A DNA stretch of 64,000 bases from Muribaculaceae bacterium (lineage in GTDB: Bacteria > Bacteroidota > Bacteroidia > Bacteroidales > Muribaculaceae). The position numbers and the translations under genes were made by a program. The stretch covers positions 1 through 64,000 of the forward strand of contig JAQVCR010000008.1 of NCBI GenBank assembly GCA_028689665.1. The letters are read 5' to 3'. This document shows, piece after piece, positions 1-9,987 of the stretch (position 1 is the first letter of the stretch; every line of letters starts with the position of its first letter). Below the pieces are notes generated by a model. The model did no database searches. It was not told the origin of the DNA and saw nothing but the letters and a program-made list of their open reading frames with translations.

Positions 1-906
1 TTATAAAAATAATGATTCGGGATATTCGCCTTTGCTGTGTAGCTCGGCAAATTTTGCTACTACTGCCGGGCGATCGGCGGCGTAAGTTACGCCAAACCAT
101 TTTGAGGTTGTGTCGAGTACCTTTACTGTGGCTTTATTAGTTAACACTAACTCATTTACTAATAATGGTACATAGAATTCGGCTTTCATATTATCTTTGT
201 TTTCGACAAGAAAACGCTTGAAATAATCTGTCGAATAATCAAAATAATCGGGCGTAAAGCCCCACATATTCATCGACACGGGGGTGTTCTCTGATACGAT
301 CTGCTCGTTTTTATTCTCGTCGATAAAGCTTATTTCGCCTTTTGAATTATAGCCTATCGCTGTGCGTTCTACTACCGATGTAAGCAAGCCGTTGTCCGTT
401 TCACACAGTCCTCTTGCTACCGTTCCACTCTCCGACATGGTATTTCCTATACGAAATCCAACCATACAATAGCTATCTTTTTTCCCTTCACTGGCGGTCA
501 ATTCCTTTGCTATTACTGCAAAGCTGTCGCGTCCATAGAAGTCATCGGCATTAATTATTGCAAATGGTTCGTGTATGGCTTTTGCGCCCATCATTAGCGC
601 GTGATTTGTTCCCCATGGTTTTGACCTTTCTGCCGGGCAGATAAAGCCTTCGGGTAAATCATTTATCGACTGAAAAACTACATCTACGGGGATATGATTT
701 TCATATTTCGATAATATCTTTTCTCTAAATTCGCTTTCTATATCTTTACGAATTACAAAAACTACTTTCCCAAAGCCGCTTCTTATTGCATCATAGATTG
801 AATAGTCCATAATTGTCTCTCCGTGAGGGCCTAGTCCATCTAATTGTTTCAAACCTCCATAACGGCTGCCCATTCCTGCCGCTAATACAAATAACGTTGG
901 TTTCAT
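1..906 (-). CDS. NDP-sugar pyrophosphorylase / nucleotidyltransferase family protein
   Basis: N-terminal LAAGMGSRYGGLKQLDGLGPHGETIMDYSIYDA is the nucleotidyltransferase G-x-G-x-R-x(n)-K signature; INADDFYG metal-binding segment. Ends at the window edge with a TAA stop. Confidence 0.85.
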   Translation of the reverse strand: MKPTLFVLAAGMGSRYGGLKQLDGLGPHGETIMDYSIYDAIRSGFGKVVFVIRKDIESEFREKILSKYENHIPVDVVFQSINDLPEGFICPAERSKPWGTNHALMMGAKAIHEPFAIINADDFYGRDSFAVIAKELTASEGKKDSYCMVGFRIGNTMSESGTVARGLCETDNGLLTSVVERTAIGYNSKGEISFIDENKNEQIVSENTPVSMNMWGFTPDYFDYSTDYFKRFLVENKDNMKAEFYVPLLVNELVLTNKATVKVLDTTSKWFGVTYAADRPAVVAKFAELHSKGEYPESLFL

Positions 907-909
907 CTA

Positions 910-1953
910 TTATTTATTTTTAAATACGAATTCTATAATTTGGTTATATTCTTCACCTGCTTTATAAAGCTGTGAAGGAAATTGTGGTTGATTAGGGGCG
1001 TCGGGCATTCCTTGACATTCTATTGCCACGCCGTCATAGTCGTTATAATCGTTTCCGCTCTTACTCTTTGGCGAGCCACTTAGCCAATTGCCGGTATACA
1101 CTTGTGCTGCCGGCTGAGTAGTATATACATCTAGCTCTATTCCCGATTTCTCGCTTTTTAATGTAGCGGCTAATTGCTTCTTGCCTTTTTTCCAGCCGTC
1201 TATTACCCAGCAATTGTCGTAGCCTTTACCATAATTTAATGCTGGAAAATCTGCCTTTATATCTTTCCCCAGCTCTTTAAAATCGCTAAAATCCATTGGA
1301 GTATCACACACTGCTGAATATTCTCCCGTTGGAATAAGGGTAGAATCGGTAGGCAGATATTGCGAACAGGCTAATTTTAATTTATGATTTAGCACTGTGC
1401 CTGCATTCTCGCCATCTAAATTAAAATATGAATGGTTAGTAAGATTTATCACTGTATCGGAATCGGAAACAGCACTTAACTTAACACTCAATGTATTATC
1501 TTCACTCCATTGATATTCTACTTTTACTTTCAAATTACCCGGATAATGCTCTTCTCCATCTTCGCTTAAGCGTGTGAATGTTACTGTATCGCCCGTTACA
1601 GAATGCTCCCATATCCTGTTTTGAAAGCCACCGGGACCTCCATGCAGTGCATTTGGTCCATTATTAATATTTAGCTGATACAGCTTACCGTTAATTGCAA
1701 GATGTCCGCCTGCTATTCGATTGGCATATCGCCCGGGGACTTTTCCTGCACACGGTCCATCATTGATATAGTCTCTCGCATCGGCATAGCCTAAAACTAC
1801 ATCTCTCATTTCTCCATTCTTATCAGGAACTATTATCGAATTTATCCCTGCGCCCAGACTAGAAAGATCAACACTTGCACCCGAGCTGTTTGTTAATTTA
1901 TAAATAGTAATATCCCCAATTGGAGATATTACTATTTGCTTCGTTACTACCAT
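910..1953 (-). CDS. galM: aldose 1-epimerase (galactose mutarotase)
   Basis: NRIAGGHLAINGKLYQLNINNGPNALHGGPGGFQNRIW and NLTNHSYFNLDG motifs typical of GalM; adjacent to galK. Confidence 0.93.
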   Translation of the reverse strand: MVVTKQIVISPIGDITIYKLTNSSGASVDLSSLGAGINSIIVPDKNGEMRDVVLGYADARDYINDGPCAGKVPGRYANRIAGGHLAINGKLYQLNINNGPNALHGGPGGFQNRIWEHSVTGDTVTFTRLSEDGEEHYPGNLKVKVEYQWSEDNTLSVKLSAVSDSDTVINLTNHSYFNLDGENAGTVLNHKLKLACSQYLPTDSTLIPTGEYSAVCDTPMDFSDFKELGKDIKADFPALNYGKGYDNCWVIDGWKKGKKQLAATLKSEKSGIELDVYTTQPAAQVYTGNWLSGSPKSKSGNDYNDYDGVAIECQGMPDAPNQPQFPSQLYKAGEEYNQIIEFVFKNK

Positions 1954-1965
1954 ATTATTATCGTT

Positions 1966-3099
1966 TTATTCACATTTATGCGCTCCATCTGAGATAACGA
2001 CTTCATAAACTTTTGGCTCATGACCATATTTTGACGCAAATTTTTCTTTTGCCGTAGTTATGAACTTGTCGTATAACTCATCTTTTACGAGATTGATTGT
2101 GCATCCGCCGAAGCCTCCGCCCATTATTCGTGAGCCGGTTACTCCACATTCCTTTGCTATATCGTTTAGATAATCAAGCTCTACACAGCTCACTTCATAA
2201 TCTTTTGACAGCCCGTCGTGGGTTTCATACATCTTAACCCCAACTGTCGCATAGTCATTGTCTTGTAAAGCAAAACTTACATCCAGCACACGCTGCTTCT
2301 CTCCAATTACAAATTTTGCACGTTTAAAGTCTTCGTCGCTAATTTTGCCCTTGACACTCATCAGCATATCCATATTTGCATCTCTCAATGTCTCTACACC
2401 TAAAAATTTAGAAACACGTTCGCACGATTCACGACGCTTATTATAAGGCGAGTCGACAAGCTCGTGCTTAACAACCGAGTCGACCAACACTAACTTATAT
2501 CCTTTTGGCTCGAATGGGAAATATTTAAATTCCATTGAACGACAATCTAAGCGCATCAAGCAATTTTTCTTGCCAAATATTGAGGCAAATTGATCCATAA
2601 TGCCACAATTAACGCCACAATAATTATGCTCGGTCGATTGTCCTATCTTTGCCAATTCAAATTTATCAATCTTATTATCATTAAACAAATCGTTAAGCGC
2701 AAAGGCAAAACACGACTCTAATGCCGCCGATGAAGACAGCCCTGCCCCCAATGGAACATTGCCGGCAAACACCGTATCAAATCCTCCAACTTTTCCGCCA
2801 CGCTTAATTATCTCGCGACACACGCCAAAGATATAGCGAGCCCATTGAGCTGTGGGTGCATCTTCCTCTTTCAAGCCAAACTCGACATACGAATCTATAT
2901 CAATAGAATATACTCTCACCTTATCGCTCCCATTCGGCTTTATCTCAGCCATAATACACTTATCAATAGCTCCGGGAAAAACAAAGCCACCATTATAATC
3001 GGTATGCTCCCCTATCAGATTAATTCTTCCCGACGATGCATAAAACACACCCTCGCTATTAAATCTCGCTACAAATTCTTTGTTTATATTTTCTTTCAT
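1966..3099 (-). CDS. galK: galactokinase
   Basis: GRINLIGEHTDYNGGFVFPGAID (galactokinase signature), VPLGAGLSSSAALE (GHMP motif), GSRIMGGGFGGC. Confidence 0.96.
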   Translation of the reverse strand: MKENINKEFVARFNSEGVFYASSGRINLIGEHTDYNGGFVFPGAIDKCIMAEIKPNGSDKVRVYSIDIDSYVEFGLKEEDAPTAQWARYIFGVCREIIKRGGKVGGFDTVFAGNVPLGAGLSSSAALESCFAFALNDLFNDNKIDKFELAKIGQSTEHNYCGVNCGIMDQFASIFGKKNCLMRLDCRSMEFKYFPFEPKGYKLVLVDSVVKHELVDSPYNKRRESCERVSKFLGVETLRDANMDMLMSVKGKISDEDFKRAKFVIGEKQRVLDVSFALQDNDYATVGVKMYETHDGLSKDYEVSCVELDYLNDIAKECGVTGSRIMGGGFGGCTINLVKDELYDKFITTAKEKFASKYGHEPKVYEVVISDGAHKCE

Positions 3100-3166
3100 G
3101 ATTTAGCTTAATAAATTATTAATTCAAATTTACATTTTAAAATTTAAAAACTCTGTATAATATGTA

Positions 3167-5599
3167 TTATTTTGTCGTAATTGTAATTTTAGCCGACTTA
3201 ACCCCTTTTGCACCAGCCTCAAATGTTATAGCTCCTGCTTCTTCACTACTTTGCACTATTGCAGTCAAAGCCCCACTAAACAAAGGCATTTCGGGATTTT
3301 GGAAAGGATAAAGACAAGTAGCATCGCCATTTGCAGTGGCTCTGAATGAACCATTACCACTCACCTTGAATTTTACCAATCTATTATCGGGCACAATAAT
3401 ATTTCCATCTTTATCTGCCATCTGAACGGTTATATACACCAAGTCTTCCCCATCGGCAGTCATCGATGATTTATTCGTTGAAAGCACTAAATGATGAGCT
3501 TTTCCGGCAGTCTTAACCACTTTCGACATCATCGCTTTGTTATCTTTGTCGTAAGCGACCACTTTCACTTCACCCGGTTCATATTTTACTTCATTCCACA
3601 TTAAACGATAACGATTTACTATCGTAGAATCATTCTTTTCTCTGACACCTTTACTCACTCCATTAATGAAAAGCTCGGCTTTAGGGTAAGATGTGTACAC
3701 AAATACAGGAGTAATCTCACCTTCACGACCTGCCCAATTCCAATGAGGAAGTATGTGAAGTGTAGGTTCACTCTTATTCCATAAGCTGCGATATAAATAA
3801 AATCTATCTTTAGGAATTGATGCTAAATCTATAATGCCAAACATACTGCTATGATTAGGCCATGCATCGGTATCATACGGGCTAGGCTCACCAAGATAAT
3901 CAAATCCTGTCCATACAAATTGTCCTATATTATATTCTAAATCTTCATCGGCGGCAAAATCTATATCAGGGATATTCGACCACGAGCAATATTCATTATC
4001 GTAAGACGAACATTGATGATCATCATACATCATAGAGTGATTAAAAGCTACAGGAAACTTATACACTCCGCGCGAAGACACAGTAGATGCAGTCTCGCTA
4101 CCCATCAATAAATTTTGTGGCAACAATTTATTTGCTTCAGGGTATCGCTTCGGTTTATAATTGAAACCTGCGATATCAAGCACAGCACCAAAACCATTAT
4201 TTACCACTGCATCAAAATGATCCATACCGCAAGTTACAGGACGTGTAGGATCTTCGCGATGACAAATATCTTGCAAGAATGTAGCTTCTCTTATCCCGGT
4301 CTCTGAATATTGATTAGGCACTTCATTCCCAATGCTCCACATTATCACTGAAGCATTGTTACGATAATGATGAATCATATTTATCATATCTTTCTCTGCC
4401 CAATCATTAAATAATCGGTTATAATCATTCTTGCATTTTGGTGAAAAATTCCAGTCATCAAATGGCTCAACCATCATCATAAAGCCCATTTCATCACAAA
4501 GCTCAACCAATTCAGGTGCCGGCATATTGTGCGATGTTCTTATCGCATCACAGCCCATATCTTTCAATAATTCAAGTTGATGTCTTATTGCTGATTTATT
4601 CACAGCAGCTCCCAAAGGGCCTAAATCGTGATGATTGCACACCCCTTGTATTTTTCGCATCTTTCCATTTAAGAAAAAGCCCTTTCCTGCTCTTAGTTCG
4701 ATGCTTCGGATTCCAAAGCGAGTGTTATAAGTATCTACAACTTTACCGTCTTTCAAAACTTTAGTTTCGGCAATATACAGATTTGGGGTTTCGGGCGACC
4801 ATAATCGCGGAGCATTTACAGTGAACGCTTGAGTGAAAGGTACATCTTCAAAAACCTTATAAATTTTATTCGAGCTAGCTACTGTTACATTATTATCGTC
4901 TTTAATATTTGTTTCTAAAGTAATATAATCGCCGGTATTCACCCCTTCCAGCTTTGTGATTAAGTTTACAGTAGAATATTCCTCGCTGACGTATGGAGTA
5001 GTAATATATGTTCCCCACACAGGCACATGCACCTTATCTGTAACTATTAAATGTACATTTCTATATAATCCTGCTCCCGAATACCAACGCGACGATTCTT
5101 CAAAATTTTCAAGATGAACCTGTAGCTTATTTTTTCCGGGTTTCACCACCGAGTCGATATTACAATGAAAAGAATTATAGCCATAAGGCCAATAACACAC
5201 TTCCTTATCATTGACATATATATGAGCCTCACTCATAGCCCCATCGAAAACTAAAGATATACTCTTATCATTAGTATCAGCCACTTCAAATTCTGTTCTG
5301 TAAACGCCGACTCCTTCATAAGGCAATCCACCGGTTCGCCCTGTCTTATACGATTTTTCGGTCTCAAGATTCTGCGTAACCACTACATATTGTAAATCAT
5401 TTTTACGGTCGAAAGGTCCATAAATAGCCCAATCGTGAGGTACCGATACCGCCTTCCATTTCGCTTGTGGCGATTCTTCCCCCTTACAAAATTGCCAAGA
5501 ATCTCTCAATAGAAACTCTCGGCGTGAGCCGAAAGAATCTACTGATATTGAGATTAATAGCAACAACACAAATAATATCTTATTATACATTCTCATCAT
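3167..5599 (-). CDS. glycoside hydrolase family 2 protein (beta-galactosidase-like)
   Basis: Signal peptide; jelly-roll N-terminus; NHHDLGPLGAAVNKSAIRHQLELLKDMGCDAIRTSHNMPAPELVELCDEMGFMMMVEPFDDW and MWSIGNEVPNQ are GH2 catalytic-domain motifs. Confidence 0.93.
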   Translation of the reverse strand: MMRMYNKILFVLLLLISISVDSFGSRREFLLRDSWQFCKGEESPQAKWKAVSVPHDWAIYGPFDRKNDLQYVVVTQNLETEKSYKTGRTGGLPYEGVGVYRTEFEVADTNDKSISLVFDGAMSEAHIYVNDKEVCYWPYGYNSFHCNIDSVVKPGKNKLQVHLENFEESSRWYSGAGLYRNVHLIVTDKVHVPVWGTYITTPYVSEEYSTVNLITKLEGVNTGDYITLETNIKDDNNVTVASSNKIYKVFEDVPFTQAFTVNAPRLWSPETPNLYIAETKVLKDGKVVDTYNTRFGIRSIELRAGKGFFLNGKMRKIQGVCNHHDLGPLGAAVNKSAIRHQLELLKDMGCDAIRTSHNMPAPELVELCDEMGFMMMVEPFDDWNFSPKCKNDYNRLFNDWAEKDMINMIHHYRNNASVIMWSIGNEVPNQYSETGIREATFLQDICHREDPTRPVTCGMDHFDAVVNNGFGAVLDIAGFNYKPKRYPEANKLLPQNLLMGSETASTVSSRGVYKFPVAFNHSMMYDDHQCSSYDNEYCSWSNIPDIDFAADEDLEYNIGQFVWTGFDYLGEPSPYDTDAWPNHSSMFGIIDLASIPKDRFYLYRSLWNKSEPTLHILPHWNWAGREGEITPVFVYTSYPKAELFINGVSKGVREKNDSTIVNRYRLMWNEVKYEPGEVKVVAYDKDNKAMMSKVVKTAGKAHHLVLSTNKSSMTADGEDLVYITVQMADKDGNIIVPDNRLVKFKVSGNGSFRATANGDATCLYPFQNPEMPLFSGALTAIVQSSEEAGAITFEAGAKGVKSAKITITTK

Positions 5600-6654
5600 T
5601 AATTTTCTTTAAATGCATCAAGAGCAACTGTTGGCATTCCATCTTTAAAGCACCCTTTAGTATATCCATCGGTCGATTCAGGTTCCGATTCAGGTTCCCA
5701 ATAGAAAATTCCTTTACACATTCCCTCGGTCGACGTTTCACTCTTAGTCTTTAACAACGAAATAAATTGCTTGCACACATCAGCCTCATCATACGACATT
5801 CCAATCTCACAAATCATAACCGGTTTGCCATATTTCTTGCTCACTGTGTTAATGTTAGAAATACAATCATTAACCACCGACTCCCAATTATCTACTTCGG
5901 GATATAATGACATTCCGATCATATCGTATTTACCATTGTTGGTGGCAAGATAGTCGAACATTCTGGTATACAAATATAACTCGTTGCCACAATCTACATG
6001 GATTATCACTTTCGACTCAGGGAATATAGCTTTTACAGCATCGTAACCGGCATTGACAAGACCCGCAAAATTTGCTCCATTATCTATTTTACCTAGTGGG
6101 TATAGCATTCCTGTGCGCGATTCATTACCTATTTGCACCCATTCTGGCTCAATATTATATGCTGCCAGCTTGTTCATCATCTCACCTACATGATCGGCTA
6201 CTGCTCCTTTTAATTCATCTAAATTATAATCTACCCATGCAGCCGGTGTAGCTTGCTGTGCTGGATCTGCCCATGTATCGCTAAAGTGAAAATCAATCAT
6301 TAACCGCAAGCCCAACTTATTAGCACGAATTGCCTTTACCATTACATCATCAATATTATTCCACCCGTCAACCGGATTAACCCAAACTCGAAGTCTGATA
6401 GAATTAACCCCACATTGAGTTTTAAGCAGCTCCATACATTCCGTTTCCACACCATCGCTAGTAGAATAAGTATAACCTTTTTTCTCCAGCTCTGTAAGCC
6501 AACTTACATCGGCACCTTTGGCAAAAGTGGTGCGATCGATAGGTGTAGATTCCGGTATAGGAGGATTTGTCTTAGGGCTATCTTGGGTGCAAGCCCCAAG
6601 AATAGCCAATGAACTAAATAATATTACCGATAATATTCTATTGATTATTTTCAT
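5599..6654 (-). CDS. arabinogalactan endo-beta-1,4-galactanase (GH53), lipoprotein
   Basis: Lipobox LAILGAC; FAKGADVSWLTELEKKGY, NSIRLRVWVNP, DFHFSDTWADPAQQ, VQIGNE and MICEIGMSY are GH53 motifs. Confidence 0.95.
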   Translation of the reverse strand: MKIINRILSVILFSSLAILGACTQDSPKTNPPIPESTPIDRTTFAKGADVSWLTELEKKGYTYSTSDGVETECMELLKTQCGVNSIRLRVWVNPVDGWNNIDDVMVKAIRANKLGLRLMIDFHFSDTWADPAQQATPAAWVDYNLDELKGAVADHVGEMMNKLAAYNIEPEWVQIGNESRTGMLYPLGKIDNGANFAGLVNAGYDAVKAIFPESKVIIHVDCGNELYLYTRMFDYLATNNGKYDMIGMSLYPEVDNWESVVNDCISNINTVSKKYGKPVMICEIGMSYDEADVCKQFISLLKTKSETSTEGMCKGIFYWEPESEPESTDGYTKGCFKDGMPTVALDAFKEN

Positions 6655-6666
6655 GATTATATTTTT

Positions 6667-8370
6667 TTATTTCTTCGTTAATGAATAAGTACCTTTACAC
6701 AAATCGACAGTCAAAAGACAAGTGCTGCCTATCATTGATGAGTCATAAGTAAGTCCATTACCACTATATGACAAACTACCATCGGAGCCTCCAAAGAAGT
6801 AATCCCACGATTGATTTAGATAAATCTTAAATCCCCACGGTGCATCGGCTGTAATATTTACAGTTGCTGTAAACTCTCCTGTTGTTGCACTTGGTGTCAT
6901 ATCAATCATAGTCCAATCATCGTTAATTCCTGCACATTGTACGCTGCCAATTGCAACAGTGAAATAAGTGAGCTTCTTCATAGATGCTTGAATTAAATAT
7001 AATCCGGGAGTTGAAGCTGGCAAATTTACTTCAGAAGCAGCAACCAGAGTTCCGGCAGCAAAATCTCCTTCGCCAAGACCGTAAGCACTATCCCAATTGT
7101 CTTTCTCGGTATAGAATTTATAGCCCCATAGAGAATTTACATTGCAAACTCCGGCATAGCTTAATTCGTCTTCGTTATACAAAGTTATAAAATTATCAAA
7201 TGTCCAGCTACCACTTATACCATCATCGATACCCGAAAGATATAAATATTTCGCAACCTCTACCGGGGTATCACCTCCTGCTACAACCTCACAAACCCAC
7301 GATTTAGGATTGCTAAGATTAAGGACGACACTCATTTCGCCTGCGGCAGGTACACTGACAGTAATATTTGAAGCTGTCTCTCCGAAAGTGATGTTTGAGC
7401 CACTCATGCCAAAAGCTACCGGAGTATCAATTGCCAAAGCATCATCTGTGCCTGTGCTTACATTATAAAGCTTACCTGTTCCAGAAATTTTAAATGTAAT
7501 ATCGCCTGCTTTAGTTGCACTAAATATATATACCCATTTATTATCAGCTTTATTATATACCATCTCGCCATTTACATCACCACTAATTGCTAATGTAGGA
7601 ATATATAATGCACTCCATTCAGCCTTTGTTGTATTAAGATCGACATAATAACAACCAGTCAAGCCGGGGAACCAGAAATTCCATTTCTCATCATTATTCG
7701 ACATTTTAAATGCGACACCGCCGCCATCATCTCCAATGTTACCCCATACAGAACCTTCGCCCTCTTGAAGGAAGAAATTATACCAAGCACCGACACCCAT
7801 AAATCCTTTATAGTCGCCATTTGCCGTTTCAGAGTTAAGAGTAAGTCCGGTATCGGCTTTATCCTTATCAAGGATAAAAGCAACAGTCATATCTATAACA
7901 TAAGGCGTAACATTAATAGTAATAGTATTGCTATAAGTAGCAGCAATATTAGCTCCCAGCTCCGACTTCACCCTAATATATAAAGGTTTAGAAACTCCAC
8001 CTTCAAATCCAAGTCGGCCAAGTAGAGCATTAAGCTCATACACTGTGTATTGACGCTGATATACGCCTTCATTCATAAGTTGGTCGACAGTTACGTCAAA
8101 GCTTTCACTAGCCGATAATTGAATAGTATTAGCAGTTGCATTATCGGGAGCTGCCACTTCGGGATCGCTCAATGTGAGTTTACCATTATCAGTCCAATAA
8201 ATAGTTAATGCTAATTCTTCGGCTCTATCAAAATCGAGAACAATATCACCCGATCCATTCAATAGGACATCGCCGTTGGCACCCGCTGTCAATATATCGC
8301 CATCTTTGTTACACGAAGCTAGCAATACTGCGATAAGACATAAATATATATATTTTAAATTCTTCATCAT
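6667..8370 (-). CDS. SusE/SusF-like outer-membrane starch-binding-type lipoprotein
   Basis: Lipobox (LLASC); SusE-type N-terminal domain (LDFDRAEELALTIYWTDNG) with repeated C-terminal binding modules; directly after SusD in the operon. Confidence 0.85.
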   Translation of the reverse strand: MMKNLKYIYLCLIAVLLASCNKDGDILTAGANGDVLLNGSGDIVLDFDRAEELALTIYWTDNGKLTLSDPEVAAPDNATANTIQLSASESFDVTVDQLMNEGVYQRQYTVYELNALLGRLGFEGGVSKPLYIRVKSELGANIAATYSNTITINVTPYVIDMTVAFILDKDKADTGLTLNSETANGDYKGFMGVGAWYNFFLQEGEGSVWGNIGDDGGGVAFKMSNNDEKWNFWFPGLTGCYYVDLNTTKAEWSALYIPTLAISGDVNGEMVYNKADNKWVYIFSATKAGDITFKISGTGKLYNVSTGTDDALAIDTPVAFGMSGSNITFGETASNITVSVPAAGEMSVVLNLSNPKSWVCEVVAGGDTPVEVAKYLYLSGIDDGISGSWTFDNFITLYNEDELSYAGVCNVNSLWGYKFYTEKDNWDSAYGLGEGDFAAGTLVAASEVNLPASTPGLYLIQASMKKLTYFTVAIGSVQCAGINDDWTMIDMTPSATTGEFTATVNITADAPWGFKIYLNQSWDYFFGGSDGSLSYSGNGLTYDSSMIGSTCLLTVDLCKGTYSLTKK

Positions 8371-8379
8371 TTTAAGATA

Positions 8380-9975
8380 TTAATAGTTTGCATTGTTTAA
8401 ATTAGGATTAGCTCTCAATTCAGCAGTTGGAATAGGAAATACATTATATCTTGCATTTGTAGAACGTCCATCAGGCACGCCCCCTTTCCATTGCCAAATA
8501 TAATTGCCACCCGTGAATTGATTAAAACGAATTAAGTCGGTACGACGCGTACACTCCCAATACATCTCTCTTGCTCGCTCATCAATAATATATTGCAAAT
8601 CCATCTGACTGTCATTTATGTTTCCTGAAGCATCGCCATAAGCACGCTCGCGAATACGATTCAAGAAATCTAACGCATCGCTCCTTGAATAGCCACTACC
8701 ACCTCTAATCACAGATTCTGCAACCATTAAATATACATCGGCTAATCTAAATACCGGATAATCGGTATCACTATGAGGTTTACGGTCTTCACGGAATGTG
8801 CCATCATCTTTAAGATTAGAAAATTTCTCGCCAAAGTAGCCTAGAGTTTGATTATCAATTGCTTTATCGAGCCACTGAGATTGACCATCGGTATAAAATA
8901 AGCAACGGCTGTCGGTAGATGATGCTACATCGCCAAATTTTGCCGGAAGCTCGCCTCTTACTCTGAACATTCCCCAGCCACTGGTTAAGCCATATTTTGT
9001 AGGATCTTGACTACTCGAATTACCACATTCGCCACATATTATATATGTCGTAGCACCCCACGAAACGATATTATCACAATCAAGCACAAATGGGAATATT
9101 ATTTCATTAGTTCTCAGCTCATTACTTGCATTGAATAATTTTGAATAATCTTTCTCTAACGAATACCCTGCACCAATTACTTTCTTACAATATGTGATAC
9201 AATCGGTATAGCGACCTTCGCCCGTATATACTTCGGCATTAAGATACATCTTTGCTAATAAAGCCCATGCTGCTGCCTTAGATGCACGCCCATATTCACA
9301 CACTGAAGGATCGCTAAGATCATTTTCTACATTATCTTTTAATTCACTTTCGATATAAGCAAATAGTTGCTTATTAGTATATGCTTCGGGGACAAATGCT
9401 ACTACCGACATAGTTTCATCGACATAAGGGCCTTGTCCAAACGAATCGAGTACATAATAATAAGATAATGCTCTAAGAAATCTAGCCTCAGCTTTATAGC
9501 TCTTTATATCAGTCTGTTCTTGTGCAGTAAATTTAGAAATTTCGGAATCACTCGAGTGTCTTATTAACTCATTACACATTGCAATAGTATAATAAAGGCG
9601 ATAATAAGTATCGGCAACCCAAGGGTCGTTAGCGTCCCATGACATATAAGACAGCCCTTCCATTTTATCACCTTCAAGCCACGTTGCCGCCATCTCGTCG
9701 GTAGCTCCTTCTTGCAAATTGAAATAGCAACGTAAGAAATCGTACCCATTATTGCTTGAGATATCGGCATTTCCGCCACCCGACTCTTGTCCGGCAATTA
9801 CAAATGATGCATATAATTTAGCTAGCACCATCTTGTAATTAGCAGCTTCGCTATATACCGTTTCGGCATCTGTCTCAGCAACAGGGCGTTGATTTAAATC
9901 GTCTGTGCATGAAGCTACTAGTAGCATCAGCAAGGTTAATGTTGAATATATTATCTTTTTCATTTTGTTCTTCAA
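8380..9975 (-). CDS. RagB/SusD family nutrient-binding outer-membrane lipoprotein
   Basis: Lipobox VASC followed by TDDLNQRP; AEARFLRALSYYYVLDSFG and YPVFRLADVYLMVAESV SusD motifs; C-terminal FPIPTAELRANPNLNN. Confidence 0.95.
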   Translation of the reverse strand: MKNKMKKIIYSTLTLLMLLVASCTDDLNQRPVAETDAETVYSEAANYKMVLAKLYASFVIAGQESGGGNADISSNNGYDFLRCYFNLQEGATDEMAATWLEGDKMEGLSYMSWDANDPWVADTYYRLYYTIAMCNELIRHSSDSEISKFTAQEQTDIKSYKAEARFLRALSYYYVLDSFGQGPYVDETMSVVAFVPEAYTNKQLFAYIESELKDNVENDLSDPSVCEYGRASKAAAWALLAKMYLNAEVYTGEGRYTDCITYCKKVIGAGYSLEKDYSKLFNASNELRTNEIIFPFVLDCDNIVSWGATTYIICGECGNSSSQDPTKYGLTSGWGMFRVRGELPAKFGDVASSTDSRCLFYTDGQSQWLDKAIDNQTLGYFGEKFSNLKDDGTFREDRKPHSDTDYPVFRLADVYLMVAESVIRGGSGYSRSDALDFLNRIRERAYGDASGNINDSQMDLQYIIDERAREMYWECTRRTDLIRFNQFTGGNYIWQWKGGVPDGRSTNARYNVFPIPTAELRANPNLNNANY

Positions 9976-9987
9976 GTTATTTTATTG

